From Thermoleophilia bacterium (GTDB taxonomy: Bacteria > Actinomycetota > Thermoleophilia > Gaiellales > JAICJC01): a stretch of 46,853 nucleotides of DNA. The translations under genes were made by a program, and so were the position numbers. The stretch covers positions 1 through 46,853 of the forward strand of contig JAICKX010000012.1 in the NCBI GenBank assembly GCA_025927685.1. Reading direction: 5' to 3'. Below the pieces are notes generated by a model that saw nothing but the letters and a program-made list of their open reading frames with translations, made no database searches and was not told where the DNA came from. This document shows positions 1-9,068 of this stretch, in pieces (position 1 is the stretch's first letter; each line of letters begins with the position of its first letter).

Positions 1-123
1 ATGTTCGAGCTCGCCGGTGTGCCCGAGCCGCTGGCGCGCGAGGCGATCCGGCTCGCCGCGATGAAGCTGCCTGTGAAGGCCAAGTTCGTGTCCCGGGAAG
101 GTGATCTGTTTGAAGGCCAGTGA
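1..123 (+). CDS. rplP: 50S ribosomal protein L16, C-terminal part (cut by window edge)
   Basis: Only the last 40 residues are in the window. They read [20 protein letters not shown] and end [13 protein letters not shown], the conserved C-terminal helix and tail of bacterial L16, which helps position tRNA in the large subunit. The frame is open from base 1, so the true start lies upstream. Its last codons overlap the beginning of the next gene (L29), the usual rplP-rpmC order of the S10 operon. The identification is firm from sequence and from gene order. Confidence 0.95.
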   Translation: MFELAGVPEPLAREAIRLAAMKLPVKAKFVSREGDLFEGQ

Positions 124-313
124 GATCCGCGAGCTGACTGCGGACGAGCTCGAGCGCAAGCTCGACGAGACGCGGCAGGAGCTCTTCAACCTGCGGTTCC
201 AGCACGCCACCGGGGCGCTCGACAACACCGCCGCCCTGACGCGCGTGAAGCGCGACATCGCCCGCCTCCTGACGCTCGCCAACGAGTCGGCCGCCGCGGG
301 GCGTGAGGCATGA
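110..313 (+). CDS. rpmC: 50S ribosomal protein L29
   Basis: A short two-helix protein of the large subunit near the exit tunnel. The sequence [20 protein letters not shown] and the LFNLRFQ motif are diagnostic. I place the start at a TTG because homologs begin MKA and a GGGAAGG Shine-Dalgarno sits 8 nt before it, inside rplP. An in-frame GTG at 101 would add three atypical residues (MIC). The 3' end overlaps rpsQ by ATGA, so the two are translationally coupled. Confidence 0.95.
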   Translation: MKASEIRELTADELERKLDETRQELFNLRFQHATGALDNTAALTRVKRDIARLLTLANESAAAGREA

Positions 314-594
314 GCGCCGACACCGCCGACACCGTGGAACGGACGCGCGGCAACCGCAAGGAGCGCCGTGGCGTGGTCGTCTCGGACGCCATGGACAAGA
401 CCGTGGTCGTCCGCGTCGACGTGCTGAAGCCGCACCCCAAGTACAAGAAGACGATGCGCCGCTCCATCAAGCTCCACGCCCATGACCAGGAGAACCAGTC
501 CAAGGTCGGCGACGTGGTGCGCCTGGTCGAGACGCGCCCGCTCTCGAAGACCAAGCGCTGGCGCGTCGCCGAGATCGTCGAGGTGGCCAAGTGA
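310..594 (+). CDS. rpsQ: 30S ribosomal protein S17
   Basis: Primary 16S rRNA-binding protein with an OB fold. The core [17 protein letters not shown] and the HPKYKK segment are typical. The first ~17 residues are a polar, family-variable extension common in actinobacteria. The ATG overlaps the rpmC stop and its own stop overlaps the GTG of rplN, so it lies within a tightly coupled run. Confidence 0.97.
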   Translation: MSADTADTVERTRGNRKERRGVVVSDAMDKTVVVRVDVLKPHPKYKKTMRRSIKLHAHDQENQSKVGDVVRLVETRPLSKTKRWRVAEIVEVAK

Positions 595-959
595 TCCAGG
601 TGGAGACGCGCCTTCGGGTCGCCGACAACACCGGCGCGCGCGAGCTCCTGTGCATCCGCATCAAGGGCGGCAGCCGCCGCAGGTATGCGGGGGTGGGCGA
701 TATCATCGTGGGCACCGTCAAGCAGGCCACGCCCAACGGGACCGTGCGCAAGGGCGAGGTGGTGACGGCAGTGGTGGTCCGCACGCGCAAGCAGCACCAT
801 CGCGACGACGGCACGTACATCGCCTTCGACGAGAACGCCGCCGTCATCATCGACAAGGACAGAAACCCGCGCGGCACGCGCATCTTCGGCCCCGTGGCCC
901 GCGAGCTGCGCGAGCGGAATTTCATGAAGATCGTTTCGTTGGCCCCAGAGGTGCTCTAG
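591..959 (+). CDS. rplN: 50S ribosomal protein L14
   Basis: Conserved large-subunit protein at the subunit interface (bridge B5/B8). The sequence begins [19 protein letters not shown] and keeps the 122-residue length shared by nearly all bacterial L14. The GTG start overlaps the rpsQ stop (GTGA). The C-terminus overlaps the start of rplX by one base. Confidence 0.98.
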   Translation: MIQVETRLRVADNTGARELLCIRIKGGSRRRYAGVGDIIVGTVKQATPNGTVRKGEVVTAVVVRTRKQHHRDDGTYIAFDENAAVIIDKDRNPRGTRIFGPVARELRERNFMKIVSLAPEVL

Positions 960-1302
960 TGGCAACCAAGCTCAAGATCAGGAAGGGCGATTCGGTGCAG
1001 GTCTTGACCGGCAAGGACGCCGGCAAGCGCGGCACCGTCCTGCGCGTGGTCCCGGACGAGCGCCGACTGGTCGTCGAGAAGCTGAACATGGTCAAGCGAC
1101 ACACGAAGCCGCGCCCGGCGCCGCGCAAGTCGGGGAGCCAGCAGATCATCCCCGGCGGCGTGCTGGAGCGCGAGGCGCCGCTTCAGATCTCGAACGTGGC
1201 GCTCGTGTGCCCGGCCTGCGGCCGGCCGACCAGGGTCGGCTACCGGCTGGCGGACGACCACAAGGTGCGCGTCTGCCACAAGTGCGGCAAGGACGTGGAT
1301 CG

Positions 1303-1306
<4 letters not shown>
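959..1306 (+). CDS. rplX: 50S ribosomal protein L24 with zinc-ribbon tail
   Basis: Assembly-initiator protein of the large subunit. A KOW motif is visible ([19 protein letters not shown]). The C-terminal part has two CxxC pairs (CPAC and CHKC), a putative zinc-binding ribbon seen in many actinobacterial L24. The GTG start directly abuts the rplN stop: [10 protein letters not shown] is the natural N-terminus, whereas the same frame is open far upstream only by chance. The 3' end overlaps rplE by ATGA. Confidence 0.96.
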
Positions 1307-1866
<560 letters not shown>

Positions 1867-1876
1867 GGCGAGGGGA

Positions 1877-2062
1877 ATGGCGAAGGAAGCACTCAGAGTC
1901 AAGCAGTCCAGGGACGCGAAGTACAAGACCCGCGGCTACCACCGGTGCAGCCGGTGCGGGCGCTCGCGGGCCTACTTCCGCAAGTTCGGCGTGTGCCGCA
2001 TCTGCCTGCGCGAGCTGGCGCACCAGGGCGTCATCCCCGGCATGACGAAGTCGAGCTGGTGA
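1877..2062 (+). CDS. rpsN: 30S ribosomal protein S14, type Z
   Basis: Short 61-residue zinc-binding S14. The two CxxC pairs (CSRCGR and CRIC) form a zinc ribbon that replaces the insertion of the longer S14 type. It is preceded by a GAGGGG Shine-Dalgarno. Actinobacteria often carry a second, zinc-free S14 elsewhere for zinc starvation; none is visible in this window. Confidence 0.97.
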   Translation: MAKEALRVKQSRDAKYKTRGYHRCSRCGRSRAYFRKFGVCRICLRELAHQGVIPGMTKSSW

Positions 2063-2069
2063 GGCGACG

Positions 2070-2465
2070 ATGACGACTGACCCCATCGGAGACATGCTGA
2101 CCCGCATCCGCAACGCCAACCAGGCGCTGCACGAGACGGTCGAGATGCCCACGTCGGGGATGAAGCGCGAGATCGCGCGCATCCTCCATGAGGAGGGCTA
2201 CATCGACGCGTACTCGGTCTCGAAGGGCGACATCCACGACACGCTCGTCGTGACGCTCCGCTACGGCCCGAGCCGCGAGCGCGTCATCTCGGGTCTCAAG
2301 CGGGTGTCGCGCCCGGGCCGGCGCGTCTACGCCAAGAAGGACCGGCCGCACCGCGTGCTCGGCGGGATGGGCGTCGCCATCCTGAGCACGTCGAGCGGCG
2401 TGATCACCGGCCGCCAGGCCCAGGAGCAGGGCGTCGGCGGAGAGGTCGTCTGCTATGTGTGGTGA
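2070..2465 (+). CDS. rpsH: 30S ribosomal protein S8
   Basis: 16S rRNA-binding protein. It begins [19 protein letters not shown] and ends GGEVVCYVW, both diagnostic; 131 residues. In E. coli S8 is the translational repressor of the spc operon; whether that holds here cannot be read from sequence. Three bases separate its stop from the GTG of rplF. Confidence 0.98.
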   Translation: MTTDPIGDMLTRIRNANQALHETVEMPTSGMKREIARILHEEGYIDAYSVSKGDIHDTLVVTLRYGPSRERVISGLKRVSRPGRRVYAKKDRPHRVLGGMGVAILSTSSGVITGRQAQEQGVGGEVVCYVW

Positions 2466-2468
2466 GCT

Positions 2469-3002
2469 GTGAGCCGCATCGGACGAAAGCCGATCGCCGT
2501 CCCCGACGGCGTCACCGTCGAGATCCGGCCCGGATCCGTGGCCGTGCGCGGTCCCAAGGGCGAGCTCCAGGAGCGCGTGTCGCCCGAGATGACCGTGAAG
2601 CAGGAGGACGGGCAGGTGATCGTCACCCGTCCCACCGACCGCGGAGATCACCGCGCGCTGCACGGCCTCACGCGTACGCTGGTCGCCAACATGGTCACCG
2701 GTGTCACGCAGGGCTTCGAGAAGCGGCTCGAGATCCAGGGCGTCGGCTACCGCGCGGCGCTGCGCGGCCGCGACCTCGAGATGCAGCTCGGCTTCAGCCA
2801 CCCGGTGACGGTGAAGGCACCCGAGGACATCACGTTCGAGGTGCCGCAGCCGACGCAGATCGTGGTCACGGGGATCTCGAAGCAGCGCGTCGGCGAGATC
2901 GCCGCGCAGATCCGCAAGTGGCGCCCGCCGGAGCCCTACAAGGGCAAGGGCGTCCGCTACCAGGGCGAGCACGTGATCCGGAAGGTCGGCAAGCGCGCAT
3001 GA
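2469..3002 (+). CDS. rplF: 50S ribosomal protein L6
   Basis: Large-subunit protein near the GTPase-associated centre. [15 protein letters not shown] at the N-terminus and [17 protein letters not shown] at the C-terminus are typical; 177 residues. A GTG start is chosen because it begins the conserved MSRIG sequence immediately after rpsH. The stop overlaps the rplR ATG (ATGA). Confidence 0.97.
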   Translation: MSRIGRKPIAVPDGVTVEIRPGSVAVRGPKGELQERVSPEMTVKQEDGQVIVTRPTDRGDHRALHGLTRTLVANMVTGVTQGFEKRLEIQGVGYRAALRGRDLEMQLGFSHPVTVKAPEDITFEVPQPTQIVVTGISKQRVGEIAAQIRKWRPPEPYKGKGVRYQGEHVIRKVGKRA

Positions 3003-3355
3003 GCACCAGCAAGGCAAAGGTCGCCGCCCGGCTGCGCCGCCACCGGCGCGTCCGCCGCCGCGTGACCGGCACCGCGGAGCGGCCGCGCCTGGCCGTGTAC
3101 CGCTCGAACCGCGGCATCGCCGCGCAGCTGATCGACGACGTCGCCGGACGGACGCTGGCGGCCGCGTCGAACCAGGACAAGTCCCTGGCCAAGACGAGCC
3201 GCGCCGACGCGCCTTCCGCGGTGGGCAAGCTCGTCGCCGAGCGGGCCCGCGAGGCCGGCATCGGCACCGTCGTGTTCGACCGCGGCGGCTACCTCTACCA
3301 CGGGCGCGTCAAGGCTCTTGCCGACGCCGCCCGCGAGAACGGATTGGAATTTTGA
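2999..3355 (+). CDS. rplR: 50S ribosomal protein L18
   Basis: 5S rRNA-binding protein of 118 residues. Motifs seen are [20 protein letters not shown] and the C-terminal [20 protein letters not shown]. The start overlaps the L6 stop. Unlike all earlier junctions, about 150 bp of noncoding sequence with two hairpins separates it from rpsE. Confidence 0.96.
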   Translation: MSTSKAKVAARLRRHRRVRRRVTGTAERPRLAVYRSNRGIAAQLIDDVAGRTLAAASNQDKSLAKTSRADAPSAVGKLVAERAREAGIGTVVFDRGGYLYHGRVKALADAARENGLEF

Positions 3356-3356
3356 T

Positions 3357-3447
3357 CGCGGGGGAACCCATGGTTTCCCCGCGGGCCCCCTCCTTCTCGG
3401 GGCGCTCGGATCCCCGTGGCGCTGCGGCGACAGCGCGGTGTCGCCGC
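3357..3447 (+). promoter_or_regulatory. Two stem-loops in the rplR-rpsE spacer
   Basis: The 152-bp spacer contains two inverted repeats. The first has 12-bp arms with one G-U pair and a CAT loop (3357-3383). The second has perfect 9-bp arms GCGGCGACA/TGTCGCCGC with a 6-nt loop (3424-3447). No T-run follows either. They could be an RNA-processing site, an attenuator, or a protein-binding leader for the rpsE segment. The arms are seen directly; the role is inferred. Confidence 0.55.
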
Positions 3448-3507
3448 GGCAACGGAGACCCACCTCACACTCGAGACGCCGCCTCCAAGGAGATGATCTA
3501 ACCCCGC

Positions 3508-4362
3508 ATGTCAGTCGCACCGCGTCAGTCCCGAAACCCCGCCGCCCGCGGCTCCGAGGTGCCCGGCCGCGAGCTCCAGGAGCGCGTGGTCAAGATCAAC
3601 CGGGTCGCCAAGGTCGTCAAGGGCGGCCGCCGCTTCTCGTTCACGGCGCTCGTCGTCGTGGGCGACGAGGTGGACCACGTCGGCGTCGGCTACGGCAAGG
3701 CCAACGAGGTGCCCTCGGCGATCGCCAAGGCCGTCGAGGACGCCAAGAAGAACCTCTTCCAGGTGCCCAAGTACAAGACCACGATCACGCACCAGATCGT
3801 CGGCCGCTACGGCGCCGGCCAGGTGCTCCTGAAGCCCGCCTCCGAGGGGACGGGCGTGATCGCCGGGGCCGGCGTCCGCGCCGTGCTCGAGCTCGGGGGC
3901 GTGCGCGACATCCTGGCGAAGTCGCTGGGCACCGCCAACCCGATCAACCTGCTCATGGCGACGGTGGACGGCCTGAAGAGCCTGAAGCGCCCGGAGGACG
4001 TGGCCAAGCTGCGCGGCAAGGAGATCCGCGAGGTCGTGAAGCCGCACTCCGAGACGCGTGCCGAGGCCGAGGCCGCCGCTGCGGCGGCCGCCGCCGAGAC
4101 CGAGGTGGCCGAGGCTTCGCCCGCTCCCGCCGCCAAGGCGCCGCCCGCGAAGCCCAAGCGCCCGTCGAAGAAGGCTCGCGCCAAGGCCGAGGCGGCAGCC
4201 GCAGAGGCGGCCGCGGCGGCGGAGGCGCCGGAGCCCGAACCGGAGCCGGAGCCGGAGCCTGCTGCGGAGCCCGAAGCGGAGCCGGAGCCAGAGGAGCCCG
4301 CCGCGGAGGCTGAGCCCGGGGCCGAGGCCGCGGAGGAGCCCGAGGAGGCCAAGGAGTCCTGA
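3508..4362 (+). CDS. rpsE: 30S ribosomal protein S5 with long acidic Ala/Glu/Pro tail
   Basis: Decoding-fidelity protein of the small subunit. The S5 N-terminal dsRBD-like domain (about residues 20-85, [20 protein letters not shown]) and the C-terminal domain (to about residue 175, with [18 protein letters not shown]) are intact. About 100 further residues are low-complexity Ala, Glu, Pro and Lys, including a run of EP repeats. The total of 284 residues compares with roughly 165-200 in most bacteria. An AAGGAG lies 15 nt before the ATG, slightly far. The stop overlaps the rpmD ATG. Confidence 0.95.
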   Translation: MSVAPRQSRNPAARGSEVPGRELQERVVKINRVAKVVKGGRRFSFTALVVVGDEVDHVGVGYGKANEVPSAIAKAVEDAKKNLFQVPKYKTTITHQIVGRYGAGQVLLKPASEGTGVIAGAGVRAVLELGGVRDILAKSLGTANPINLLMATVDGLKSLKRPEDVAKLRGKEIREVVKPHSETRAEAEAAAAAAAAETEVAEASPAPAAKAPPAKPKRPSKKARAKAEAAAAEAAAAAEAPEPEPEPEPEPAAEPEAEPEPEEPAAEAEPGAEAAEEPEEAKES

Positions 4363-4547
4363 TGGCGCGCCTTCGGATCACCCAGGTGCGAAGCACGATC
4401 CGCACGAAGCCCGAGCACCGCGGCACGATGCGGGCGCTCGGCCTGCGCCGGATCGACTCGTCGACCGAGCGCGACGATTCCCCGGTGCTGCGCGGCATGC
4501 TGCGCAAGGTCGACCATCTCGTGCGCGTGGAGGAGATCGATGGCTGA
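4362..4547 (+). CDS. rpmD: 50S ribosomal protein L30
   Basis: Small 61-residue large-subunit protein. [20 protein letters not shown] and the following LGLRRIDSS match the family (the usual KQ.TLR.LGL pattern). It overlaps rpsE by one base and its C-terminus overlaps the start of rplO by 8 bp, keeping the conserved rpsE-rpmD-rplO order. Confidence 0.96.
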   Translation: MARLRITQVRSTIRTKPEHRGTMRALGLRRIDSSTERDDSPVLRGMLRKVDHLVRVEEIDG

Positions 4548-5154
4548 CGAGACGACCGGACTCACCCTGCATGAGCTGAAGCCCGCCCCGGGCAGCCATC
4601 GCGAGCGCAAGCGCATCGGCCGCGGCCACGGCTCCGGGAGCGGCAAGACCTCCGGCCGAGGCCAGAAGGGCCAGAAGTCGCGGTCGGGGAGCCACCGCAT
4701 GCGGCCCGGCTTCGAGGGCGGGCAGATGCCGCTCTACATGCGGCTCGGCAAGCTGCGCGGCCCCAACCATCGCAAGTCCATGCCGATGGGCCCGTTCCGG
4801 ACCCGCACGACGCCGGTCAACGTGTCGGCGCTCGAGCGGTTCGACGAGGGCGTCGACGTGACCCCCGAGCTCCTGCGCTCGGCCGGGGTCGTCCGCACGC
4901 TGAAGCATCCGATCAAGATCCTCGGGAAGGGCGAGCTCTCGACCCGCCTCACGGTGACGGCCCACGCGTTCTCGAAGCGCGCCGTCGAGCTCATCGAGGC
5001 GGCGGGCGGCACGGCCGCCCGGGTGGACGGCGGCCCCGCCGTCGCCGAGTCCGAGCCGCCAAAGGCTGCGAAGAAGCGCAAGGCCACCTCGGCCCCCGAG
5101 CCGGAGGCTGAGGCCGCGCCGGAGCCTGAGGGCGAGGCAGACGCCGAGGAGTAG
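4540..5154 (+). CDS. rplO: 50S ribosomal protein L15 with acidic C-terminal tail
   Basis: Early-assembly large-subunit protein. The glycine/arginine-rich N-terminus ([20 protein letters not shown]) and the [13 protein letters not shown] motif are diagnostic. The conserved fold ends near residue 165. The last ~35 residues are Lys/Ala followed by a Glu-rich tail ([18 protein letters not shown]), echoing the tail on S5. The 204 residues exceed the usual ~145-150. Followed three bases later by secY. Confidence 0.96.
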   Translation: MADETTGLTLHELKPAPGSHRERKRIGRGHGSGSGKTSGRGQKGQKSRSGSHRMRPGFEGGQMPLYMRLGKLRGPNHRKSMPMGPFRTRTTPVNVSALERFDEGVDVTPELLRSAGVVRTLKHPIKILGKGELSTRLTVTAHAFSKRAVELIEAAGGTAARVDGGPAVAESEPPKAAKKRKATSAPEPEAEAAPEPEGEADAEE

Positions 5155-5157
5155 GGC

Positions 5158-6435
5158 GTGCTCCAGAACCTCCTGAACGCCTGGAAGTCGCCGGAGCTTC
5201 GCAAGAAGCTCCTCTTCACGGCTGCGATCCTCGCGATCTACCGGTTCGGGTCGTACGTCCCGGCGCCGGGCGTGAACTCCGACGCGCTCGCCGACGCGCT
5301 CAAGAACCAGGGCGGCATCTTCGGCCTGCTGGCGGTGTTCTCCGGCGGCGGTCTCTCGCGGCTCGGCGTGTTCGCGCTCGGCATCATGCCGTACATCACG
5401 GCCTCGATCATCCTCCAGGTCATGACGCCGGTCTTCCCGTCCCTCCAGGCGCTCCAGAAGGAGGGCGAGCTGGGCCAGCGCCGCATCACCCAGTACACCC
5501 GCTACCTGACGGTGTTCCTGGCCGCGGTGCAGGCGCTGGGCTACACGTACGCCTTCCACTCGAACGCGATCGGGACGAGCTCGACCGGCAACCTCGTCAA
5601 GTTCAACCTCGGCAACGTGATCCTGGTCGTCATCACGCTCACCGCGGGCGCGACGCTGCTCATGTGGATGGGCGAGCTGATCACCCAGCGCGGCGTCGGC
5701 AACGGCATGTCGCTCCTGATCTTTGCGTCGATCCTGACGTCGGCCCCCGCCGGCATCTCGGCCTGGTGGCAGGGGTCGACGTTCGAGAAGCTGTCGCTCC
5801 CGATCGTGGTGTTCCTGGTGATCGTGGCGGTCGTCTTCGTGCAGGAGGGCATCCGCAAGATCCCGATCCAGTACGCCAAGCGCATGGTCGGCCGGCGGAT
5901 GACATCGGGCGGATCGACCTACCTGCCGCTGCGCGTCAACATGGCGGGCGTCATCCCGGTCATCTTCGCAGCGGCGATCATGGCCTTCCCGCCGACGGTC
6001 GGCCAGATCGTGCCGTGGCAGATCGCCCACGACATGGCCCGCTTCTTCACGCCTGGCGGCTGGCCGTTCCTGATCGGCGAGGCGGTGCTGATCTTCGGCT
6101 TCACGTTCTTCTACGTCGCCGTCGTCTTCAACTCGATCGAGCAGGCCGAGAACCTGAAGAAGTACGGCGGGTTCGTGCCGGGCGTCCGGCCCGGCCGGCC
6201 GACGGCGCAGTACCTGGAGAAGGTGCTCGTGCGGCTCACCATCGCCGGCGGGCTCTTCCTGGCGGCGGTCGCCGTGCTGCCGTCGCTCTTCATCAAGTAC
6301 GGCGGCTTCTCGACCGCCACGGCGCGCGCGCTGGGCGGCACGTCCGTCCTGATCGTCGTCGGCGTCGCCATCGACACGATGCGGCAGATCGAGTCGCAGC
6401 TGTCGATGCGCTCCTACAAGGGCTTCCTGAAGTAG
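5158..6435 (+). CDS. secY: Protein translocase subunit SecY
   Basis: Channel subunit of the Sec translocon in the inner membrane. The 425 residues show about ten hydrophobic segments. Typical SecY motifs are visible: YRFGSYVPAPGVN near TM1, GIMPYITASII, QRGVGNGMSLLIFA and the C-terminal RSYKGFLK. It starts at GTG (MLQNLLNAW). Placement inside the ribosomal operon is the conserved spc arrangement. Confidence 0.98.
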   Translation: MLQNLLNAWKSPELRKKLLFTAAILAIYRFGSYVPAPGVNSDALADALKNQGGIFGLLAVFSGGGLSRLGVFALGIMPYITASIILQVMTPVFPSLQALQKEGELGQRRITQYTRYLTVFLAAVQALGYTYAFHSNAIGTSSTGNLVKFNLGNVILVVITLTAGATLLMWMGELITQRGVGNGMSLLIFASILTSAPAGISAWWQGSTFEKLSLPIVVFLVIVAVVFVQEGIRKIPIQYAKRMVGRRMTSGGSTYLPLRVNMAGVIPVIFAAAIMAFPPTVGQIVPWQIAHDMARFFTPGGWPFLIGEAVLIFGFTFFYVAVVFNSIEQAENLKKYGGFVPGVRPGRPTAQYLEKVLVRLTIAGGLFLAAVAVLPSLFIKYGGFSTATARALGGTSVLIVVGVAIDTMRQIESQLSMRSYKGFLK

Positions 6436-6437
6436 CG

Positions 6438-7106
6438 ATGTCGCTCGACCTGATCCTGATGGGCCCGCCGGGCGCCGGCAAGGGCACGCAGGCCGCTCGG
6501 ATCGCGTCCCAGCGCGGGCTGGCGCACATCGCCACCGGCGACATGCTGCGCGCCGCGGTGCGCGACGGCACGCCGCTCGGCCGGGAGGCCAAGGCGATCA
6601 TGGCCCGCGGCGACCTCGTGCCGGACGACCTCATCATCGCCATGTTCCGCGAGCGGCTGAGCGCCCCGGACACCGAGCAGGGCGTCCTCCTGGACGGCTT
6701 CCCGCGCACGAGCGCGCAGGCGGAGGCGCTCGACGGGATGCTCGACGGCCTGCGCCGGCAGATCGCGTCCGTCATCGTGTTCGAGATCGACCTCGAGGAG
6801 CTGGTCCGGCGGCTGTCGGGCCGTCGCGTGTGCCGCGCCGCCGAGCACGTCTACCACCTCGAATCCCGCCCGCCGAAGGTCGAGGGCATCTGCGACGAGG
6901 ATGGCTCGGAGCTCTACCAGCGCGACGACGACCGCGAGGACGTCGTGCGGGCCCGGTACGAGAAGCAGTGGGTCTCGGCGGCGGCGCCGGTCCTCGACTA
7001 CTACTCGGGCCGCGGCCTGGTGCAGCGGATCGACGCCTCCAGGCCGAGGGACGAGGTCGCCGGCGAGGTCGACGGCCTGATCAACGGATTGGACGCGCAC
7101 GCATGA
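6438..7106 (+). CDS. adk: Adenylate kinase
   Basis: Cytosolic enzyme interconverting ATP + AMP and 2 ADP. It begins MSLDLILMGPPGAGKGTQAA, with the P-loop at about residues 8-15; the NMP-binding DGFPRT motif is present. The LID insertion (about residues 127-165) keeps PPKVEG and QRDDD but retains one Cys in each half (RVCRAAEH and GICDED) rather than the full zinc-binding set, so its LID zinc site looks degenerate. 222 residues is the long form. The ATGA overlap with map indicates coupling. Confidence 0.97.
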   Translation: MSLDLILMGPPGAGKGTQAARIASQRGLAHIATGDMLRAAVRDGTPLGREAKAIMARGDLVPDDLIIAMFRERLSAPDTEQGVLLDGFPRTSAQAEALDGMLDGLRRQIASVIVFEIDLEELVRRLSGRRVCRAAEHVYHLESRPPKVEGICDEDGSELYQRDDDREDVVRARYEKQWVSAAAPVLDYYSGRGLVQRIDASRPRDEVAGEVDGLINGLDAHA

Positions 7107-7876
7107 TCGTCCGCAAGACCGAGGCCGAGCTCGACACGATGGCCCGCGCCGGCCGGATCGTGGCCGACACGCTCGACCTGCTCGAGCGCGAGGCCCGCCC
7201 GGGCGTGACGACCGGCGACCTCGACCGCACGGCCGAGGAGTTCATCACCTCGCGCGGCGGCTCGCCCACGTTCAAGGGCTACCGCGGCTTCCCCGGGTCG
7301 ATCTGCACGTCGCCCAACGCGATGGTGGTGCACGGCATCCCCGGCCCGTACCGGCTGTCGGAGGGCGACCTGCTCTCGATCGACGTCGGCGTCACGCTCG
7401 ACGGGTACGTGGCCGACTCGGCCATCACCGTCACCATCGGCGAGCCGACGAAGCAGGCCGCCGATCTGATCGAGGCCTGCAACCTGGGCCTCCAGGCGGC
7501 CATCGAGCAGTGCCGCGAGGGCCGGCGGCTCGGCGACGTGAGCCACGCTGTCCAGGAGGTCGTCGAGGCGCGCGGTTTCGGCGTCGTCCGGAGCCTGGTC
7601 GGGCACGGCGTCGGGCGCAGCATGCACGAGGATCCCCAGATCCCCAACTACGGCCCGCCCGGGCGGGGCCCGAAGCTGGCGGCCGGCATGGTCTTCGCGA
7701 TCGAGCCGATGATCACCGCCGGCGACTACGACGTGGAGGGCGGCTCCGACGGCTGGGCCGTCTTCACGCGCGACGGCAGCCTCGCCGCCCACTGCGAGCA
7801 CACGGTGGCCGTGACCGCGAACGGCCCGCGGGTGCTGACCTACCGCGGACCGAAGGGACCGGGCGAGGCCCGGTGA
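7103..7876 (+). CDS. map: Methionine aminopeptidase, type I
   Basis: Removes N-terminal Met from nascent proteins. The 257 residues match type Ia. Metal ligands are visible in order: Asp in SIDVGV, Asp in VADSAIT, His in [12 protein letters not shown], Glu in FAIEPM and Glu in CEHTVAV. It overlaps the adk stop. After map one would expect infA, but only 76 bp separate it from rpmJ. Confidence 0.97.
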   Translation: MIVRKTEAELDTMARAGRIVADTLDLLEREARPGVTTGDLDRTAEEFITSRGGSPTFKGYRGFPGSICTSPNAMVVHGIPGPYRLSEGDLLSIDVGVTLDGYVADSAITVTIGEPTKQAADLIEACNLGLQAAIEQCREGRRLGDVSHAVQEVVEARGFGVVRSLVGHGVGRSMHEDPQIPNYGPPGRGPKLAAGMVFAIEPMITAGDYDVEGGSDGWAVFTRDGSLAAHCEHTVAVTANGPRVLTYRGPKGPGEAR

Positions 7877-7952
7877 TAGACTTCACGGTCGCTCGTGCGG
7901 GGCGGCACCGCCTGCCCGCCGAGCGGGCCCCCGTCCCCCTGGAGGATTCCCT

Positions 7953-8066
7953 GTGAAGGTCCGACCCAGCGTCCGCCCGATGTGCGAGAAGTGCCGCGTG
8001 ATCCGCCGGCACGGCAACGTGCTGGTCATCTGCACGAATCCCCGCCACAAGCAGAGGCAAGGCTGA
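7953..8066 (+). CDS. rpmJ: 50S ribosomal protein L36 (zinc form)
   Basis: A 37-residue protein beginning [20 protein letters not shown]. CxxC, a later Cys (VICTNP) and His (PRHKQRQG) form the single zinc site of C+ L36. GTG start with GGAGG 7 nt upstream. Its stop TGA overlaps the rpsM ATG by one base. The identification is certain despite the small size. Confidence 0.96.
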   Translation: MKVRPSVRPMCEKCRVIRRHGNVLVICTNPRHKQRQG

Positions 8067-8437
8067 TGGCGCGGATTGCGGGCGTCAACATCCCCCGCGA
8101 GAAGCGGGTCGAGGTGGGCCTCACCTACATCTACGGCATCGGCCGCTCCACCTCGCTCAAGGTGCTGGCCGAGCTCGGGCTCTCCCCCGACACGAAGGTG
8201 CGCGACCTCACCGAGGAGGAGGTCGCCCAGCTCCGCACGCACATCGACCAGAACCTCACCGTCGAGGGCGACCTGCGCCGCGAGCGCTCGCAGAACGTGA
8301 AGCGGCTCATGGAGATCGGCTGCTACCGCGGCCTGCGCCATCGCCGCGGCCTGCCCGTCGACGGCCAGCGCACCCGCACGAACGCCCGCACGCGCAAGGG
8401 CCCGAAGAAGACCGTCGGCAAGCAGAGGAAGAAGTAA
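8066..8437 (+). CDS. rpsM: 30S ribosomal protein S13
   Basis: Head protein contacting the P-site tRNA. It begins [20 protein letters not shown] and contains the [20 protein letters not shown] segment, with a basic C-terminus ([10 protein letters not shown]). The 123 residues are normal. The start ATG follows from the TGATG junction with rpmJ; the same frame is open upstream without coding character. Confidence 0.97.
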   Translation: MARIAGVNIPREKRVEVGLTYIYGIGRSTSLKVLAELGLSPDTKVRDLTEEEVAQLRTHIDQNLTVEGDLRRERSQNVKRLMEIGCYRGLRHRRGLPVDGQRTRTNARTRKGPKKTVGKQRKK

Positions 8438-8845
8438 TTGCCCCCAGCACCTCGTAGAGGCGGGACGCGCGGCCGTGTGCGCCGCAAGGCCCGCAAGAAC
8501 ATCGCGATCGGCCAGGCGCACATCAAGACGTCCTTCAACAACACGCTCGTGGCGCTGACCGACAAGGACGGCGCGGTGATCGTGTGGAAGAGCGCCGGCG
8601 CCGTGGGCTTCAAGGGCTCGCGCAAGTCGACGCCGTTCGCCGCGCAGGTGACGGCCGACGCCGCCGCTCGCGAGGGGATGGAGCACGGCCTCCAGAAGGT
8701 CGAGGTGTTCGTCAAGGGCCCCGGCTCGGGGCGCGAGACCGCGATCCGCTCCCTCCAGGCGGCCGGGCTCGAGATCCTGAGCGTGAAGGACGTGAGCCCG
8801 CAGGCGCACAACGGCGTCCGGCCGCGGAAGCGGAGGCGTGTCTAA
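8438..8845 (+). CDS. rpsK: 30S ribosomal protein S11
   Basis: Platform protein of the small subunit. [18 protein letters not shown] and [20 protein letters not shown] are diagnostic; 135 residues. The start is a TTG directly after the rpsM stop, with AGAGGAAG upstream in rpsM. It is followed by an unusually large 223-bp noncoding spacer before rpsD. Confidence 0.96.
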   Translation: MPPAPRRGGTRGRVRRKARKNIAIGQAHIKTSFNNTLVALTDKDGAVIVWKSAGAVGFKGSRKSTPFAAQVTADAAAREGMEHGLQKVEVFVKGPGSGRETAIRSLQAAGLEILSVKDVSPQAHNGVRPRKRRRV

Positions 8846-8888
8846 TGGGCCGCCCGGCAACGCGTACCGTGCGTCTGGCGGCTGCAAA

Positions 8889-8956
8889 CCGTCGCCATGC
8901 GGCGTCCTCGGTCGCACCGATCGTTCAGTCACTATCGGCGCGCCCTGCGTCCTTGC
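8889..8956 (+). repeat. Structured 68-bp element, copy A (upstream of rpsD)
   Basis: This stretch matches 11049-11116 at 57 of 68 positions without gaps. It can fold as a small outer stem (ACCG/CGGT) around a CGCC/GGCG hairpin, then a second hairpin (CCGAT with ATCGG around a 12-nt loop holding TTCAG). Looser similarity seems to extend back to the preceding stop codon in both copies. It could be a structured cis-regulatory RNA or a dispersed palindromic repeat. Confidence 0.6.
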
Positions 8957-8964
8957 CTGCGCTC

Positions 8965-9029
8965 CCGGCGTGCTTGGATAGCACGCCGGTCGCGAAACCT
9001 GTCAAGCCGGTCGGCTTGACAGGGGTTTT
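8965..9029 (+). terminator. Tandem hairpins with terminator-like end in the rpsK-rpsD spacer
   Basis: The first hairpin has perfect 9-bp arms CCGGCGTGC/GCACGCCGG around a 7-nt loop (8965-8989). The second has perfect 11-bp arms CCTGTCAAGCC/GGCTTGACAGG around GGTC (8998-9023), followed by GGTTTT. The second fits an intrinsic terminator or attenuator with a short U-tract. It sits ~40 bp before rpsD, whose product S4 is an autoregulator in other bacteria. Confidence 0.65.
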
Positions 9030-9068
9030 CGCTCGCCGGCCATCCCAGCCGCGTCACCGGGAGGCCCA

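Noticed and set aside
4378-6030. 550-aa open frame on the - strand opposite rpmD-rplO-secY
   Set aside because: Antisense to three certain genes; composition is His/Arg/Asp-rich as expected from the complement of GC-rich codons.
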